Assembly: GCA_000149265.1 (NCBI GenBank)
Contig: CH003129.1
Span: 184,825 to 248,824, forward strand
From: Ciona savignyi
Lineage: Eukaryota > Chordata > Ascidiacea > Phlebobranchia > Cionidae
Length of the DNA: 64,000 nucleotides
Direction: 5' to 3'
Of this stretch, positions 43,886 through 54,799 are shown one piece after another; the stretch's first letter is position 1, and every line of letters starts with the position of its first letter. Under the pieces are notes generated by a model. The model did no database searches, was not told where the DNA came from, and worked only from the letters and a program-made list of their open reading frames with translations. The translations under genes and the position numbers were made by a program.

Positions 43886-44169
43886 GTACAGAGGCAGAAG
43901 CCCGTGATGAGAATGAGGGAACAGAAAATTAGCCTCAGTAGTTGGCTGGAGTGTCAGGTAATGATTTGTTTGGGCAGTGAGAGTTTATATCTAGGTCAAT
44001 AGGGTCGAACAAAAAGGAGACATAGCCAGAAGGATAGAAAAATGCTCTTGCTTTCATTAAAAATTTTTTGTGTTGCTTCTGTCAGAGGAAGGATAGAGCA
44101 CTGATTGCACAAGAAAATGAAAAGATGATGAAGGCTATTTCTGAAGAAAATGTTTGTGCATTAAAGTAA
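43886..44169 (+). pseudogene. Possible 3' exons of the Myb/SANT-like protein
   Basis: 43886-43957 (VQRQKPVMRMREQ...) and 44086-44169 (RKDRALIAQENEKMMKAI, then stop TAA) have AG/GT borders and join in phase 0. The Glu/Lys/Met-rich end is typical of the C-terminal helix of Myb/SANT-like transposon proteins. Connection to the upstream exons is now interrupted by the LTR element and a stop. Confidence 0.45.
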
Positions 44170-44429
44170 TGTCATGCTGTGCACCAGTGCCTAACTTTTA
44201 TTTAAATGTTGGACTTGCTACATGTCAAGTATTCTAATAAAATTCTGTTTATTAAATGCAAATTTCGCCACAATAAATCGTACAGAAAACTGTGTTGCTT
44301 ATGGGTGAGGGGCAAGTGGTCTGTCTGTTCAGTTTGCAATCTTGTAAGACATGCTTCTATTCTGTTTGTTGCTGCCTCCTAGTGAAAAGAAAATGTAATA
44401 CTAAATTGCTTTTAGCGGAAATCACACAC

Positions 44430-44570
44430 ATATATATATATGTGTTCCACAAACCTTAAAGAAATCATTCCTTACAGCATACATGGATCTGCTGTCATTT
44501 GTGGCACCAGCATCACCATGTCACTCTTGCCACAAAATCAAATTTGTTTGATATGCTGGACCTAAATATA
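44430..44570 (-). pseudogene. Degraded PIF-type transposase fragment (tentative)
   Basis: On the minus strand, two frames read KFDFVARV and then GATNDSRSMYAVRNDFF, resembling the ...ARWPGSxHDSRxF... stretch around the second catalytic Asp of PIF/Harbinger transposases. A frame break lies between them and no other transposase blocks are visible. Confidence 0.3.
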
Positions 44571-45069
44571 CCTTGTTTTAAATTGATATGTAAAAGTATA
44601 GATAGAACATCATACCTACAACAAAGCACTATGTAATATAATAAATAATTCAATTCTACATATTGCAAGTCGAATGTATATATATAAGTACACAAGTTGT
44701 GTTAACTGAAATTAGACTGGGCAGCAGGTCAGGTGATAAAGTAAAAGCGATTACATGCAATTGACAATACAACACATCTCTGCTGCCTTGCCACGCTATT
44801 CACACTCCTTGTGTTATAAGATATGATATGTATTAAATACTTAATCTAATAAATAAGAATGATGGTTTGGCACTTATCCCAGTATTGTTGGGAATAATCT
44901 TATTATTATTATGAAACAGATAATTTTAATGATAAATAAGAATACTTTATTGAGTTTGGTACTCTCTTTTCATCTTCTACACTAGCCTACTTTCAACAAC
45001 AATCCACGGTACAAAATGCAAATTAGTAAATTACCGACATTCGCTAACGTGTTGGTTGCTTCCTACTCA

Positions 45070-45290
45070 GCTAAGCCTGACGCTTCGGTTGCTGACGGGT
45101 TCGCCAGCCTGACGCTTCGGTTGCTGACGGGTTCGCCAGCCTGACGCTTGGTTGCTGACGGGTTCGCCAGCCTGACGCTTCGGTTGCTGACGGGTTCGCC
45201 AGCCTGACGCTTCGGTTGCTGACGTCTCGCTTCAACATTACACTAAAGGCGTCACTGACGCCTGACGACTGACGTGACTAGTCGAAGTGG
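45070..45290. repeat. Right TIR with about 32-bp subterminal repeats
   Basis: Five copies of the unit seen at the left end, in inverse orientation (CCTGACGCTTCGGTTGCTGA with CGGGTTCGCCAG), then the inverted outer terminus ending GTCGAAGTGG. Confidence 0.9.
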
Positions 45291-45429
45291 TTACAAGCCT
45301 TCCTCTTCATCATAGTTGAAACCAATTAAACTTGATGTGATTTTATAATAGATTTTGGATGTATGCTAAGAATCATTAAAGCTATAGTTTTGCATTTTTA
45401 TCCTGAAGTAGCGAAAGATAAACTAAACT

Positions 45430-46590
45430 AGATAGTGTCAACAACGTGTTTAACCACCACCATTTGTAAAACACATTTTGTATGCCATATATTCATGCTA
45501 CAGGGTCCCTAACCAAGATTTGTATTTTATACACTGAGTATGTAGTTTGTTTCTGCAAGCATAAACGCATGGGTCCCATAGTTGTCCAACCAAACTTCTT
45601 TTCAATGTGTAGTTAAAAAAAAGAATAAACATCTTAATTTACGAATATTTTACCTTAAATGTTTTAAATTAAACCTTTTTAAGCGCTGTAATGAAATAAA
45701 GCTACATTGCCAAAACAGCCGATTTAGTTTTTGATGGTTTCAGGGAATTCCCCTAGGTTTAGTAGATGAGCAATTCTTAAAGTTTTAATGTGATTTGTCG
45801 ACTCCTTGTTGGAGATGTCAGTGCGATATGGCATGCCTGTCACTATCATAATTCAGGAACATATCTTCGTTTTTAGGGGAATTACCTTGAGCAAATGTTT
45901 TCTTTCTTTTAATTGGCACAAGGTGTCTAATGGTCTAACATTTAACCAAATCTGATCAAAATTAGAGCAGCCGTTCAAGCGCTATGCCCCAAAAACCTAA
46001 TTTATTAGAAAAAAAACTTTTTGGTTTTTAACGTCTCAGGGGAATTTCCCTAGATTCATTACCCAAAATTTTGGTTTCTGCTTATCTAGACCATGTTCTC
46101 TTACAAATGTCAAATTTTTATTGCGATTTCAATATTCCTTTTGCTAGATTTCGGGGCAACATGGCATGCTTGTCACAATCATAATTAGAGAACAAAATCC
46201 GATTTTAGGGTATTTCCCTGAATAATTTTTTTATATCTTTTAAGTGTTAAATCAGTGACTAATGTATTTACATTCTACCAAATCTGATTCAAATTGGAAG
46301 CGTCGTTTAAACGCTATGCCCAAATAAGCTAATTTTTTAGAAAAAATACCGTTTTGGTTTTTAACGTCACAGGGGAATTCCCCTAAATTTATCACCTAAA
46401 ATTTTGGTTTCTGCATATCTAGACCATGTTGTCCAACAAATCACCAAGTTTTATTGCGATTCCATTAACCCTTCTGGTAGATGTCGGGTCGACATGCCAT
46501 GCCCGTCAAGCGTTTGACGAAAAAAAAACGAAAAAAAAACGGACAAAAACAATATGTGTCCCATTTTTTTTAAATGGGACCCATAATTAG
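45430..46590 (+). repeat. Dispersed element of about 335-bp units, copy 1
   Basis: Starts with GTGTTTAACCACCACCATTT, has ATGGGTCCCATAGTT about 140 bp in and ATGGGACCCATAATT at the end. The interior repeats a block with CCGTTCAAGCGCTATGCC, AGGGGAATTCCCCT and GACATGGCATGCTTGTCACA about every 331 bp. It is non-coding. Related copies are at 46835 and 54800. Confidence 0.8.
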
Positions 46591-46834
46591 TTGAGTTATG
46601 TGTATTTTACTGTGTTCGCATATAATCAAGATTAAAATAACTTTCCGTCAAGTTGTCGGATTGCGAGAGAGCTAACAGAGTATTGTTAGTTAAGGAATCA
46701 TCAGGGCAAAATAATTGTCAAACAATAGACACAAACCCCACCGCTTAACCTACGAAACCCTAGAAATAGTTGGTTTTCTTTATCACGTTATTTTGTGCAC
46801 TAAAGGGGATTAACAATATAGAATAACTAGAAAG

Positions 46835-47325
46835 TGTCAACCACGTGTTTAACCACCACTATTTTTAAAACACATGTTGTATGCCATATATTCATGCTAC
46901 AGGGTCCCTAACCACAATTTGTATATTATACACCGAGTATGTAGTTTGTTTCTGCAAGCATAAACGCGTGGGTCCCATAGTTAACCAACCAAACTTATTT
47001 TCGATGTGCAGTTAAATAAAAGATAAACGTCATAAATTCACAAACATTTCACCACCATTTTTTTAATTAAAGCTTCTTTTCAAGGGCTGTAGTGAAATTA
47101 AGCTAAATTCCTAAAAAAGCCCGATTTATTTTTTTTTCATGGTTTCAGAAAATTCCCCTGGGTTTAGTAGATAAGTTTCTGGTTTTATAAGTGACTCATG
47201 TTATGTTACAATTCTTAAAGTTTTAATCTGATTTGTAGACTGCTTATTGGAGATGTCAGTGCGATACGGCATGCCTGTCACAATAGTAATTCAGGAACAT
47301 ATCTTCGTTTTAAAGGAAATTACCC
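46835..47325 (+). repeat. Dispersed element, truncated copy 2
   Basis: Same 5' part as copy 1, up to the first internal block, ending abruptly at about 47325 where a reverse SINE starts. Divergence from copy 1 is moderate. Confidence 0.75.
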
Positions 47326-47425
47326 GACGGTGGGCGTGAGGTGATCTGATAATTGCCCGTGTGTTAACCCCCTTTGTTTTCCCGCATTCACGGGGATAAA
47401 CATAAATGTCCTATCCTATCCTACA
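47325..47425 (+). mobile_element. SINE tail fragment, reverse orientation
   Basis: CGACGGTGGGCGTGAGGTGATC to GGATAAACATAAATGTCCTA then TCCTATCCTA: the tail half of the window's main SINE, here with the Pol III direction on plus. Confidence 0.75.
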
Positions 47426-47715
47426 ATGTACATAACAATAATGCATTTGGTTTATGGCCTTGTTTAGAAGTGGGAAAAGGTGCACTACAAGAAAATGTGA
47501 ATGACTAGCAGTTGTGAAATACTAATAATATTGTTGCAAGTATCCGATTATATTTATGAAGTTCGATTGTGACAGATTTATTTTAAAACTTACTTCCATC
47601 TTTATTTAGAGAACATACTGACATTAAACCAACATCTTGGCTGTATCATTGTAGAATTGTTCCAAGGAAGCATATTATATCGGATATTCTTAATAATTTC
47701 CGTGAATAGGAAAAG

Positions 47716-48003
47716 TCAAAATGTTAAAAAGGCAAAAAAATGTAAAAGACGGGCAAGATAACCTGGCGTTTGTAACCGTCGTTTGTAAGAAGTCCTGGAT
47801 GATATTAAAAAATCAGTGACACTGTTATTATTAATATTAAGAAGGTCATAATTAAAATCCCCAACTATATAACAGTTTTGGTTGTAATTTTTTTCAATTG
47901 TTTCTGATAATATGTGCAGAATTTCTGAATTTGATTGTGTTGTAGCGACCTCATGTGTTACTTTAAGCTTTATGATCGCCGCAGCCGGCATTTGCGCTGA
48001 CAT
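47716..48003 (-). pseudogene. LINE (non-LTR) endonuclease fragment
   Basis: The 95-codon frame contains ILHILSETIEKN and CYIVGDFNYDLLN. GDFN-x-DLL is the conserved motif of the APE-type endonuclease of non-LTR retrotransposons. Similarity stops after VTDFL, and the 5' end of the frame lies in an unrelated dispersed repeat (about 47935-48155), so this is a broken piece. Confidence 0.7.
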
Positions 48004-48169
48004 TGCGTCATCACTGAAATATAATTATTAGTTTTTTTACCGCAGCTGTTGATTACTTTAGCTATATAAGTTTATTTCACTTTGGCTTAAGAGAAAAGAG
48101 CTCTCATCGAAAAGTTCCTAACGGGGAGCTCGTAAAGCATTAAGAAACATCTTTTGTGTACGATTACTG

Positions 48170-48540
48170 AGAGTTTTATCTGGGAAAACCCAGGGGGTTA
48201 ACACACGTGCAATTGTCTGATCACCTCGCGCCCACCGTCGGGTTACCAGAGCTATTGCAGTGTGTTGTGTATGAAGACATTCCTTTAAGTTGGTAAAACC
48301 CATCTTTTCGCTGGGTTTCGGCATTGTATTTTAAATGCCTTGTCCAATGACATAGAATGGTGATGTGGCTGAATGGTTAACGCGACCGATTCATATACCA
48401 AACGTACTAAGTGACGACCCCATCATAGGATCGAAACCGAGCCGGGTAAAAAAAAACTGACAAGCTAGTGACCGGTTTCGAACCTGTAACGGCTGAAAGG
48501 CGACGCACTAACCCACCAAGCTATGCAGACAGACTAGTGA
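48170..48540 (-). mobile_element. SINE copy interrupted by another SINE
   Basis: Main-type SINE from TGGGAAAACCCAGGGGGTTA through the core (CTATTGCAGTGTGTTGTGTA) and, after an interruption at about 48357-48458, its head (GCTAGTGACCGGTTTCGAAC to GCTATGCAGACAGAC). Confidence 0.75.
48357..48458 (+). mobile_element. Second-type SINE nested in the first
   Basis: GTGGCTGAATGGTTAACGCG, ACCGATTCATATACC, then GGATCGAAACCGAGCCGG and an A-run: tRNA-like A and B boxes in plus orientation, inserted in the older SINE. Confidence 0.7.
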
Positions 48541-49988
48541 TGGGATATACAGGTGACTAATAACCCAACCATCCACCTTTCTGTTCTGCAGCGGCAAGAA
48601 ATACCAATGTAACACATATCAATGACGTTGTAACACGTCATATACAAATTATCTCGGCGATCATACGCCACGAACAATTAGATGAAACACGCCGTAACAT
48701 ATCTAGTTACTCAGCAGCTTTTACTTGGGAAAATTGAAACCAAGATTTTTTTATTAAAACATTTTACATTATCGTTTTGTTTCATAATCGTTTTGTTTCC
48801 CCCACTTAAAATTGTACCTTAGAAATAATTAAATGAAAAGAGCCGCAGGAGTTTTTTACGTTTTGTTGATTAATTTCGAGGATTTTTTGCCTTTATTTTG
48901 TCTTCGCGTCCATTTTTATCTTGTTTTTCTCTTCGTTGATGGAAAACAGAAGTGCACACCAATCAATACATTAACGGACGCAATGACGGATAGAATGAAA
49001 CGTCACCTCCTGATAAAACCCAATTCAGCCGCTTGTGAATTAATTTATTCATGGGGATTTCCCTCTGCAGACGGTTCGAATCCAGCGATTTGGAAATCTT
49101 ACGAACAATACACGACATTGGCGATTGTTGTCTTCACATTATGACGTAACAGTTCTATCGCAATATAATCTTGATGACATAGGCAACAAACACGTTTTTA
49201 CGTAACGTCATCAGAGGTCACGTGATGTAATGGACCAATGAGATCTCTCGAACCTTTTTCCCGGTAATAAACGACATAAACCACTGACCAGGCTGCTTTA
49301 ACGTCCCATAATATCAGTAAGAAAATGAATATATAAGAAAGGAATAATATACACCATGTCTAAATATACCAGATATGTTAATACTTTGTGAAGTATTTTA
49401 TTTACAACTGCACTTACAAATGGTTAAATTGTTATCAGATGCCTGGTGTCTTAATAGCTGGGTCTGCTAACAACTGCAAGTAATTAAATCACAATTATAA
49501 ATATAAATTTCGCCACTCAATTCACAGGCTAAGCTATGAACATTATAACAAAAATAATATTTAAACTAAAAATCATGTTATAACACACACAGTTTGGATA
49601 ATATGTAACCGAATGAAAAATAAACGAATAAAACAAAGCAGCATACAACTGATTTGAAAAGTTCATGTTATAAAACAGACAACAAGTACTGCGAAACGCA
49701 GTTCAGCAAACGATAACTTTGGTGCATGTGTATTTTGCATTTTCCGGGAAAATTTAGTTAAAGTCAACAAAGTTCGAATGCAGTCAGCGCAGATGGATGA
49801 CGGTTTTTCTATTTTAGATTTAGAAGCGGGGTGAATAAAAAGTCACCATGATCGTTCATAATAAAACTGGCAGGAAAAGGCAACAAACAAGCAAAACGTA
49901 GCTTAGAAGCACATTGTTATTATGTTGGATATGCAAATATTCCAGTGGTGTGATGTTGCTTAATCCTTGTTGGTAGAAGGTAGCGGGT
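48541..49988. other. 3' flank of the lectin-like gene
   Basis: A 103-codon plus frame (48833-49144) has no recognised domain and is not supported. About 49150-49260 has TGACGT-, CACGTG- and CCAAT-like motifs close together but no gene to go with them. No other content is seen. Confidence 0.4.
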
Positions 49989-51555
49989 TCACAATGGTAT
50001 TGCACACAGCAAGCGCGACCAAATTCCACTAGTGGGTCGTAGGTTCAATAGGCCGGCGTTTGTTTTGGTTGGATCGGCTTGCACAGAAATCCAGATTGCG
50101 GTTCTGGTCGTTTTGGAATTCGGATAATTAGGAAACCAACTACCTTTGTAGCCCAGATCTCCAGTGCTTAAGGTCATTAATCCAGTCTATTGAAATGGAA
50201 AATACTTTACTTCTGTTTGGTTAATTAAATTAAAACACAAGTTGGATATGTTGAAACATGTGCGGCCGAGCGGTTAGCACAACCGACGAATATATCGCAC
50301 CTCAGAGACCTTAATACTTGGTATAATAACAGACACGTAACCTGGCGAAGGTAAGGTAAATAAACTACATGTTTACCTAAGGTTAATCACGGCGTTATGT
50401 ATAAACTATAGACTATAATAGAATACACCAGGTTACAATAAAAATGCAAATAAGTTAACACAAACCGTTGGATTGTAGTTCATCGCTAGCCAAACATAAG
50501 CATTAACTTCATTAACACTGGCCATCGTAGCACTGACGTAACTATAGACTGCGTCATACATCTGCTTGTCCCCAATGTCCACTAACGTTGCATTGAAGTT
50601 CCGACACGACATGTCGGCTTCAGCTCGAGTTTGGTCTTCCTTTTTGCTTGGCTCCGGCATCCAAATATATTTCCCGTTTTGTATAATGCCCGGACCTTCG
50701 AAATGGTTTATTTTAATTCATTTTATGAACTAAACAGGTATAGATTGTACAATGTTTATTCTACAAATATGGAACGTCACGTCGTTTCAACGCGAAATTC
50801 GCCTTTAGTATAGGATATTAATGTTTATTTCCGTGAATGGGAAAACTAAAGGGGTTAACACACGGGCAATAGTCAGGATCACCTCGCGCCCACCGTCCGG
50901 TTACTAAAGCTATTGCAGTATGTTGTGTATAATTAACATGTTTCCTTGGTAGACCCACTAATCCGCTGGATTCAGGCAATGTCAGTTAGGTGTTTTGCGT
51001 AAAGAAACAACAGACTAGCTTGAGAGGAGTTTCGTATCTGCAACCTTTCGGTTGAAAGTCGACGCAATAAAACAACTCCGTATAATCAACCCACAGGTAC
51101 TATACAACACTGGTACTATCCATCATGATATTCTCTGCTTAATCGAATCCCGAAGAAAATTTAACTCGACCAACCTGAGTGAAACGTCCAATCCACAAAG
51201 AGATTCTCTTGCCAGTCATCCTCTACAGTTCCCTCCATTTGAAGTATAAACCCATGTATAAAGATTTCGGTCACTCTCGCCTGGTATATGTAAAGCACAG
51301 ACAGATTTTTGTTCCGAACTGTTCGGTACAGAAAAAAAAATCGGTACAGAATCCAAACACATCATGTAGGGGACAAATGTCTTTTTCTTCGGAGATTTCT
51401 GTCCGAGAGATAGATCAAAACTTCCCTTCTGAGAAGTTGGCAGTTCTGAAATATTCAAAGTTTAAAAAATCATAAATACAATACGTTTGTTTAAAAAGCT
51501 TACCACATGCAGCTATTTTAAAACCACAGATAACGACCAACAGAATGAATTTCAT
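49989..51555 (-). CDS. Predicted secreted C-type-lectin-domain protein, 4 exons
   Basis: Exons on the minus strand: 51555-51504, 51445-51227, 50695-50466, 50186-49989; 699 nt, 232 residues plus TGA, all junctions AG/GT and in phase. Exon 1 is a signal peptide (MKFILLVVICGFKIAAC). Exon 2 (about residues 18-90) is unlike anything I recognise and has three Cys including CALH and the end GNC. Exons 3-4 form a C-type lectin-like domain: CPGIIQNGKYIW, then SCRNFNATLVDI, VWLAMN, WFPNYPNSK, AGLLNL and LLCAI at the end. The first and last domain Cys are present; the inner Cys pair, an EPN/QPD motif and a WND motif are not, so calcium-dependent sugar binding is unlikely. Probably extracellular; the ligand is unknown. 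The exon 2 donor (AACT/GTAGAG) is the least certain border. Confidence 0.75.
50262..50300 (+). mobile_element. Second-type SINE head fragment
   Basis: TGCGGCCGAGCGGTTAGCAC followed by AACCGACGAATATATCGC resembles the head at 48357 and 18236; lies in the last intron of the lectin-like gene. Confidence 0.5.
50811..51095 (-). mobile_element. SINE copy in an intron of the lectin-like gene
   Basis: GGATATTAATGTTTATTTCC through ACTAAAGCTATTGCAGTATG to the head TCGTATCTGCAACCTTTCGG. Same transcriptional sense (minus) as the gene that hosts it. Confidence 0.78.
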
Positions 51556-51880
51556 GATTGTTTGTTCAAATTATACAAATATTGAACCTAACCTGCAATG
51601 CAATGGTTTAAATGGATTAAAACACACGTTGCCTTAAAGAAAGTTTTAAATTACCTTTTGGGTATATCTATCATCATCTCTTAGCAAGTAACTGCCATAA
51701 TCATAATGAATCTAATATAGAGATCATACGGGCAAGTACGCGGATATTAACTGCAAAGCTATAGACGAACTTTCAATCACCTTACTGTTCGCGTTAATTT
51801 ACCAACTCTTGGTGGGCACGTCAAAAAAAACGTTTTAATATACAAATCATTATATGAATCGGTTGAGCTAACTGTTTGTT

Positions 51881-52180
51881 TAGGATAGGATATTCATCTT
51901 TATTCCCGTGAATGGGAAAACCAAGGGGGTTAACACACGGGCAATCGTCAGATCACCTCGCGCCCATCGTCGGGTTACCGAAGCTATTGCAGTGTGTTGT
52001 ATATGAAATAAACGTTCCTTCAATTTGGTATAATCTATATTAATCCGCTGGGGTTAGGCAATGTCGGTAAAGTGCCTTGCCTAAGGACACAACCGACTAG
52101 CTAGCGACCAGTTTCGCACCTGCAACCTTTCGATTGAAGGCGACGCACTTAACCGTTAGACCAACGGGCCGGACAACACG
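51881..52180 (-). mobile_element. SINE copy, full length
   Basis: AGGATAGGATATTCATCTTT at left to CCGTTAGACCAACGGGCCGG at right, with a well-kept core and B box (TTTCGCACCTGCAACC). Upstream of the lectin-like gene. Confidence 0.85.
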
Positions 52181-54384
52181 ACCATTCTGTTTAGGGGAGA
52201 TTTTTTTTTATTATTTTTCCCACAAAGATCGTTTTTTCAATAGAATCGGTTTATCAATCGATCGCGTTGATCATTCGGCAACACAAACATTTGATTTTCG
52301 GGGAAGAATGAATTTACCAAACGTATACAGTGATCTCTCTGCAGTCCGACTGGTGACCATAGAGGTACGAATAACCAACCACACAATATAGCAGAGTTGT
52401 GCAACTTATGGTGAAACCCACCAACGTGTAAACGCAGTGCGAACTCAGCTGATATATATGAAAATGGAGAGTGTCTACCACGTGTTAACCACCACAATTG
52501 TCTGGTATGGCAGGAGTGTTCCTTCCAAGAACATTACAGCTAACCCTTTCGAAAGTTTATTTATTCGTTTATTTCATTCCTATTATTATAATTTGAACTG
52601 AATTGTCCTTTTCACTTGTAAGATATCGAAAATAAAAATTTCGACCAAAAATGAAGGAAATGGCGGATGAGCTTATTTTTTCGGGTCGGGCGGGAGTTCC
52701 CCTTGCGTGATTTATTCGAAATTTTATTACTGAGTAAATGTAATTTATTATACACCTGTTATTAATGGAAATAAAGAAGACTGACCACTGGTTTGGGTGA
52801 GTTGTGGGGGGTTTTCTTATAAATGAATCATGGTGGGCATGGAGTATCCAAATCTTTTTGTTCGCATTGAAATATATTATCGATTTGTTGGTTTTAAATG
52901 CTTAGCAGATTTATCACCTGTGGTATTGATGTATCTTAATTATGTGTTTCGGCCCCATTTGCACGCGCAATAATATTGTATTTATTATTGGTTATGCATT
53001 TTTAATTTTGGGGGTTATTCGGGGTAAACTGGGTAATATGAATTCTAGTTATGTTTTTATAATTCTTCAATTTACTTTGAAAATGAAGGTAACAAATCTA
53101 TTCAATTACGGCGATATAGGTAATAACGCCGAAAATTCTAAAAATGGACTCTCTTTTAATTTCCCGATAGGGGGAATTTCCCATGTTGCACAACTAAAGG
53201 TGTAATACATAACATTCAGGTTAGCACTCCTGAAAGTTTTAACCTATTTGGACAACTTTTTTATGCTAAAAATCTGGCGAAATTCCTGTCACCAGCGAGA
53301 CGCAGAAATTAATAATATTATGAGTTTTCTATTCAGTTCATTTTGAAACGGAAGCGAAAACCAGCAGCTTTCCTGATCTCTATGTGACGTGTTATTGGAC
53401 CAATTGTTCCACGGTGTTGCTCCTATTTATAAACAAGGCCGTATGTGACGCGACACTCATTGTACTAAGCCCGAACCCGGGTTATATTTAAACACAGTTT
53501 ACTTGGAATTGAGTTAAATGTGCAAATCACTTCCTCTGCTACAAGGTGGGCCATCGTTTGTTGGTATAGCATTGTAGGTGCTGTTTTTAGTTTTTGTTAT
53601 AATTAATACATTTCTATTTAAAATATATATACTTTGTTTTTAAGTGGATAAAAATAAAATGAATATTTAACTATATAATAAATAAAAGACTGACGCTTTC
53701 GCATATCTTATAACCGGTTAGTTTATAACCGTCCAGATCGCAGCCAAATAACCAAGTTATAAAATAATTTACTCCCGAAGTAAACTATTCGGCATTTGTA
53801 ACTCGCGTTAAATAATTTGAAAAGCAAATGTTATATTCCAACGGTTGAATGTGCGCATCTGAAAAAACTCATCATAATCTATGCAATCATTGGCTCAACT
53901 AAAAAGTATTTTTAATATCAATGTAGTTGGGCAGGCAAAGATTCACCATGGCAGTATATTGCGGTGATGTAATTAATCATTTCGTACGACAAAACAGCTT
54001 ATCTTTATTTAACTAGTGCGATATTTTTTACAATTTCTCAATTAACAAAGCATTTCACCTTCTTTAACTTGATTAGGTTTTAATCCTAACTCGTTCGTTT
54101 CTAATTTTTTATATAATTTTGATGTGTGTATCGGCTGCCTTAACCAATCAGCATTATTCGTTTATATATGCAATATTGGTGGGGTAGATTTGTTCTTTCG
54201 CGGTTTTTTATTAATGTTTGTAACCCACCCCAATAATTAGCATTCATTAATATTAGGACAGAATAGGATTCATGTTTATCCCAGTAAGTGTTACTTCTTT
54301 TTTACATTTGTTCTACATATTTTCTTTATTATTTTAACAAAGCATTTAAAATAACCTGAAAAACTTTTAAACAAATAAATTGTT
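52181..54384. other. Intergenic, no gene recognised
   Basis: About 52470-52500 has the CACGTGTTAACCACCAC start of the 335-bp-unit element and then diverges. About 53385-53435 has a CCAAT motif and TATTTATAAAC spaced like a promoter but no gene follows. The frame 52942-53205 has no recognisable domain. Confidence 0.4.
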
Positions 54385-54662
54385 TTTAAAGGATATTCAT
54401 ATTTATCCTCGTGAATGGGAAAAACACACGGTAATAGTCAGATTACCTCGCGCCCGCCGTCGGGTTACCGGAACTATTGCAGTGTGTTGTGTATAATGTA
54501 TACGCTTTAATTTAGTAGATTTAATCCGCTGGGTTCAGGTAATGTCCGTTATGTGCATTGCCCAATGATACAACCCGAAAGCTAGCGATCAGTTTCGAAT
54601 CTACAACCTTTTGGATTAAAGGCGACGCATTAAACCACTAGACTAATCTGTCTGACCTATCC
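54385..54662 (-). mobile_element. SINE copy
   Basis: GGATATTCATATTTATCCTC, the GGAACTATTGCAGTGTGTTG core and head TTTCGAATCTACAACC to CCACTAGACTAATCTGTC. A further short tail fragment is at about 54262. Confidence 0.8.
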
Positions 54663-54799
54663 TTATCACCACAATATATAATGTGCACATCAATGTATGA
54701 TATGTTTCAGGATTTAAATAGATTTACTTCGTTTTTAAGTGGATAAAGTTCAAATGTACACTTAACTATAAAATGAATAAAAGATTGTGTGTCGGTTCT

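Larger units (their letters stand above)
37740..45290. mobile_element. TIR DNA transposon (PIF/Harbinger-like), split by a BEL/Pao insertion
   Basis: Left end CCACTTCGACTAGTCACGTC and right end GACGTGACTAGTCGAAGTGG are inverted repeats extending over more than 90 bp, followed inwards by tandem subterminal repeats. Without the 4.9-kb LTR element the host is about 2.6 kb. It encodes a Myb/SANT-like protein and a degraded stretch resembling a PIF-type transposase motif, the two-gene arrangement of PIF/Harbinger. No 3-bp target duplication is evident (flanks GAG and TTA), so the class call is tentative. Confidence 0.65.

Noticed and set aside
48833-49144. 103-codon plus-strand frame as a gene
   Set aside because: No recognisable domain, no splice partners, and the start is arbitrary; may be chance in AT-rich DNA.
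53385-53440. Promoter (CCAAT and TATA-like pair)
   Set aside because: No transcript or coding exon can be linked to it; such motifs are common in AT-rich DNA.
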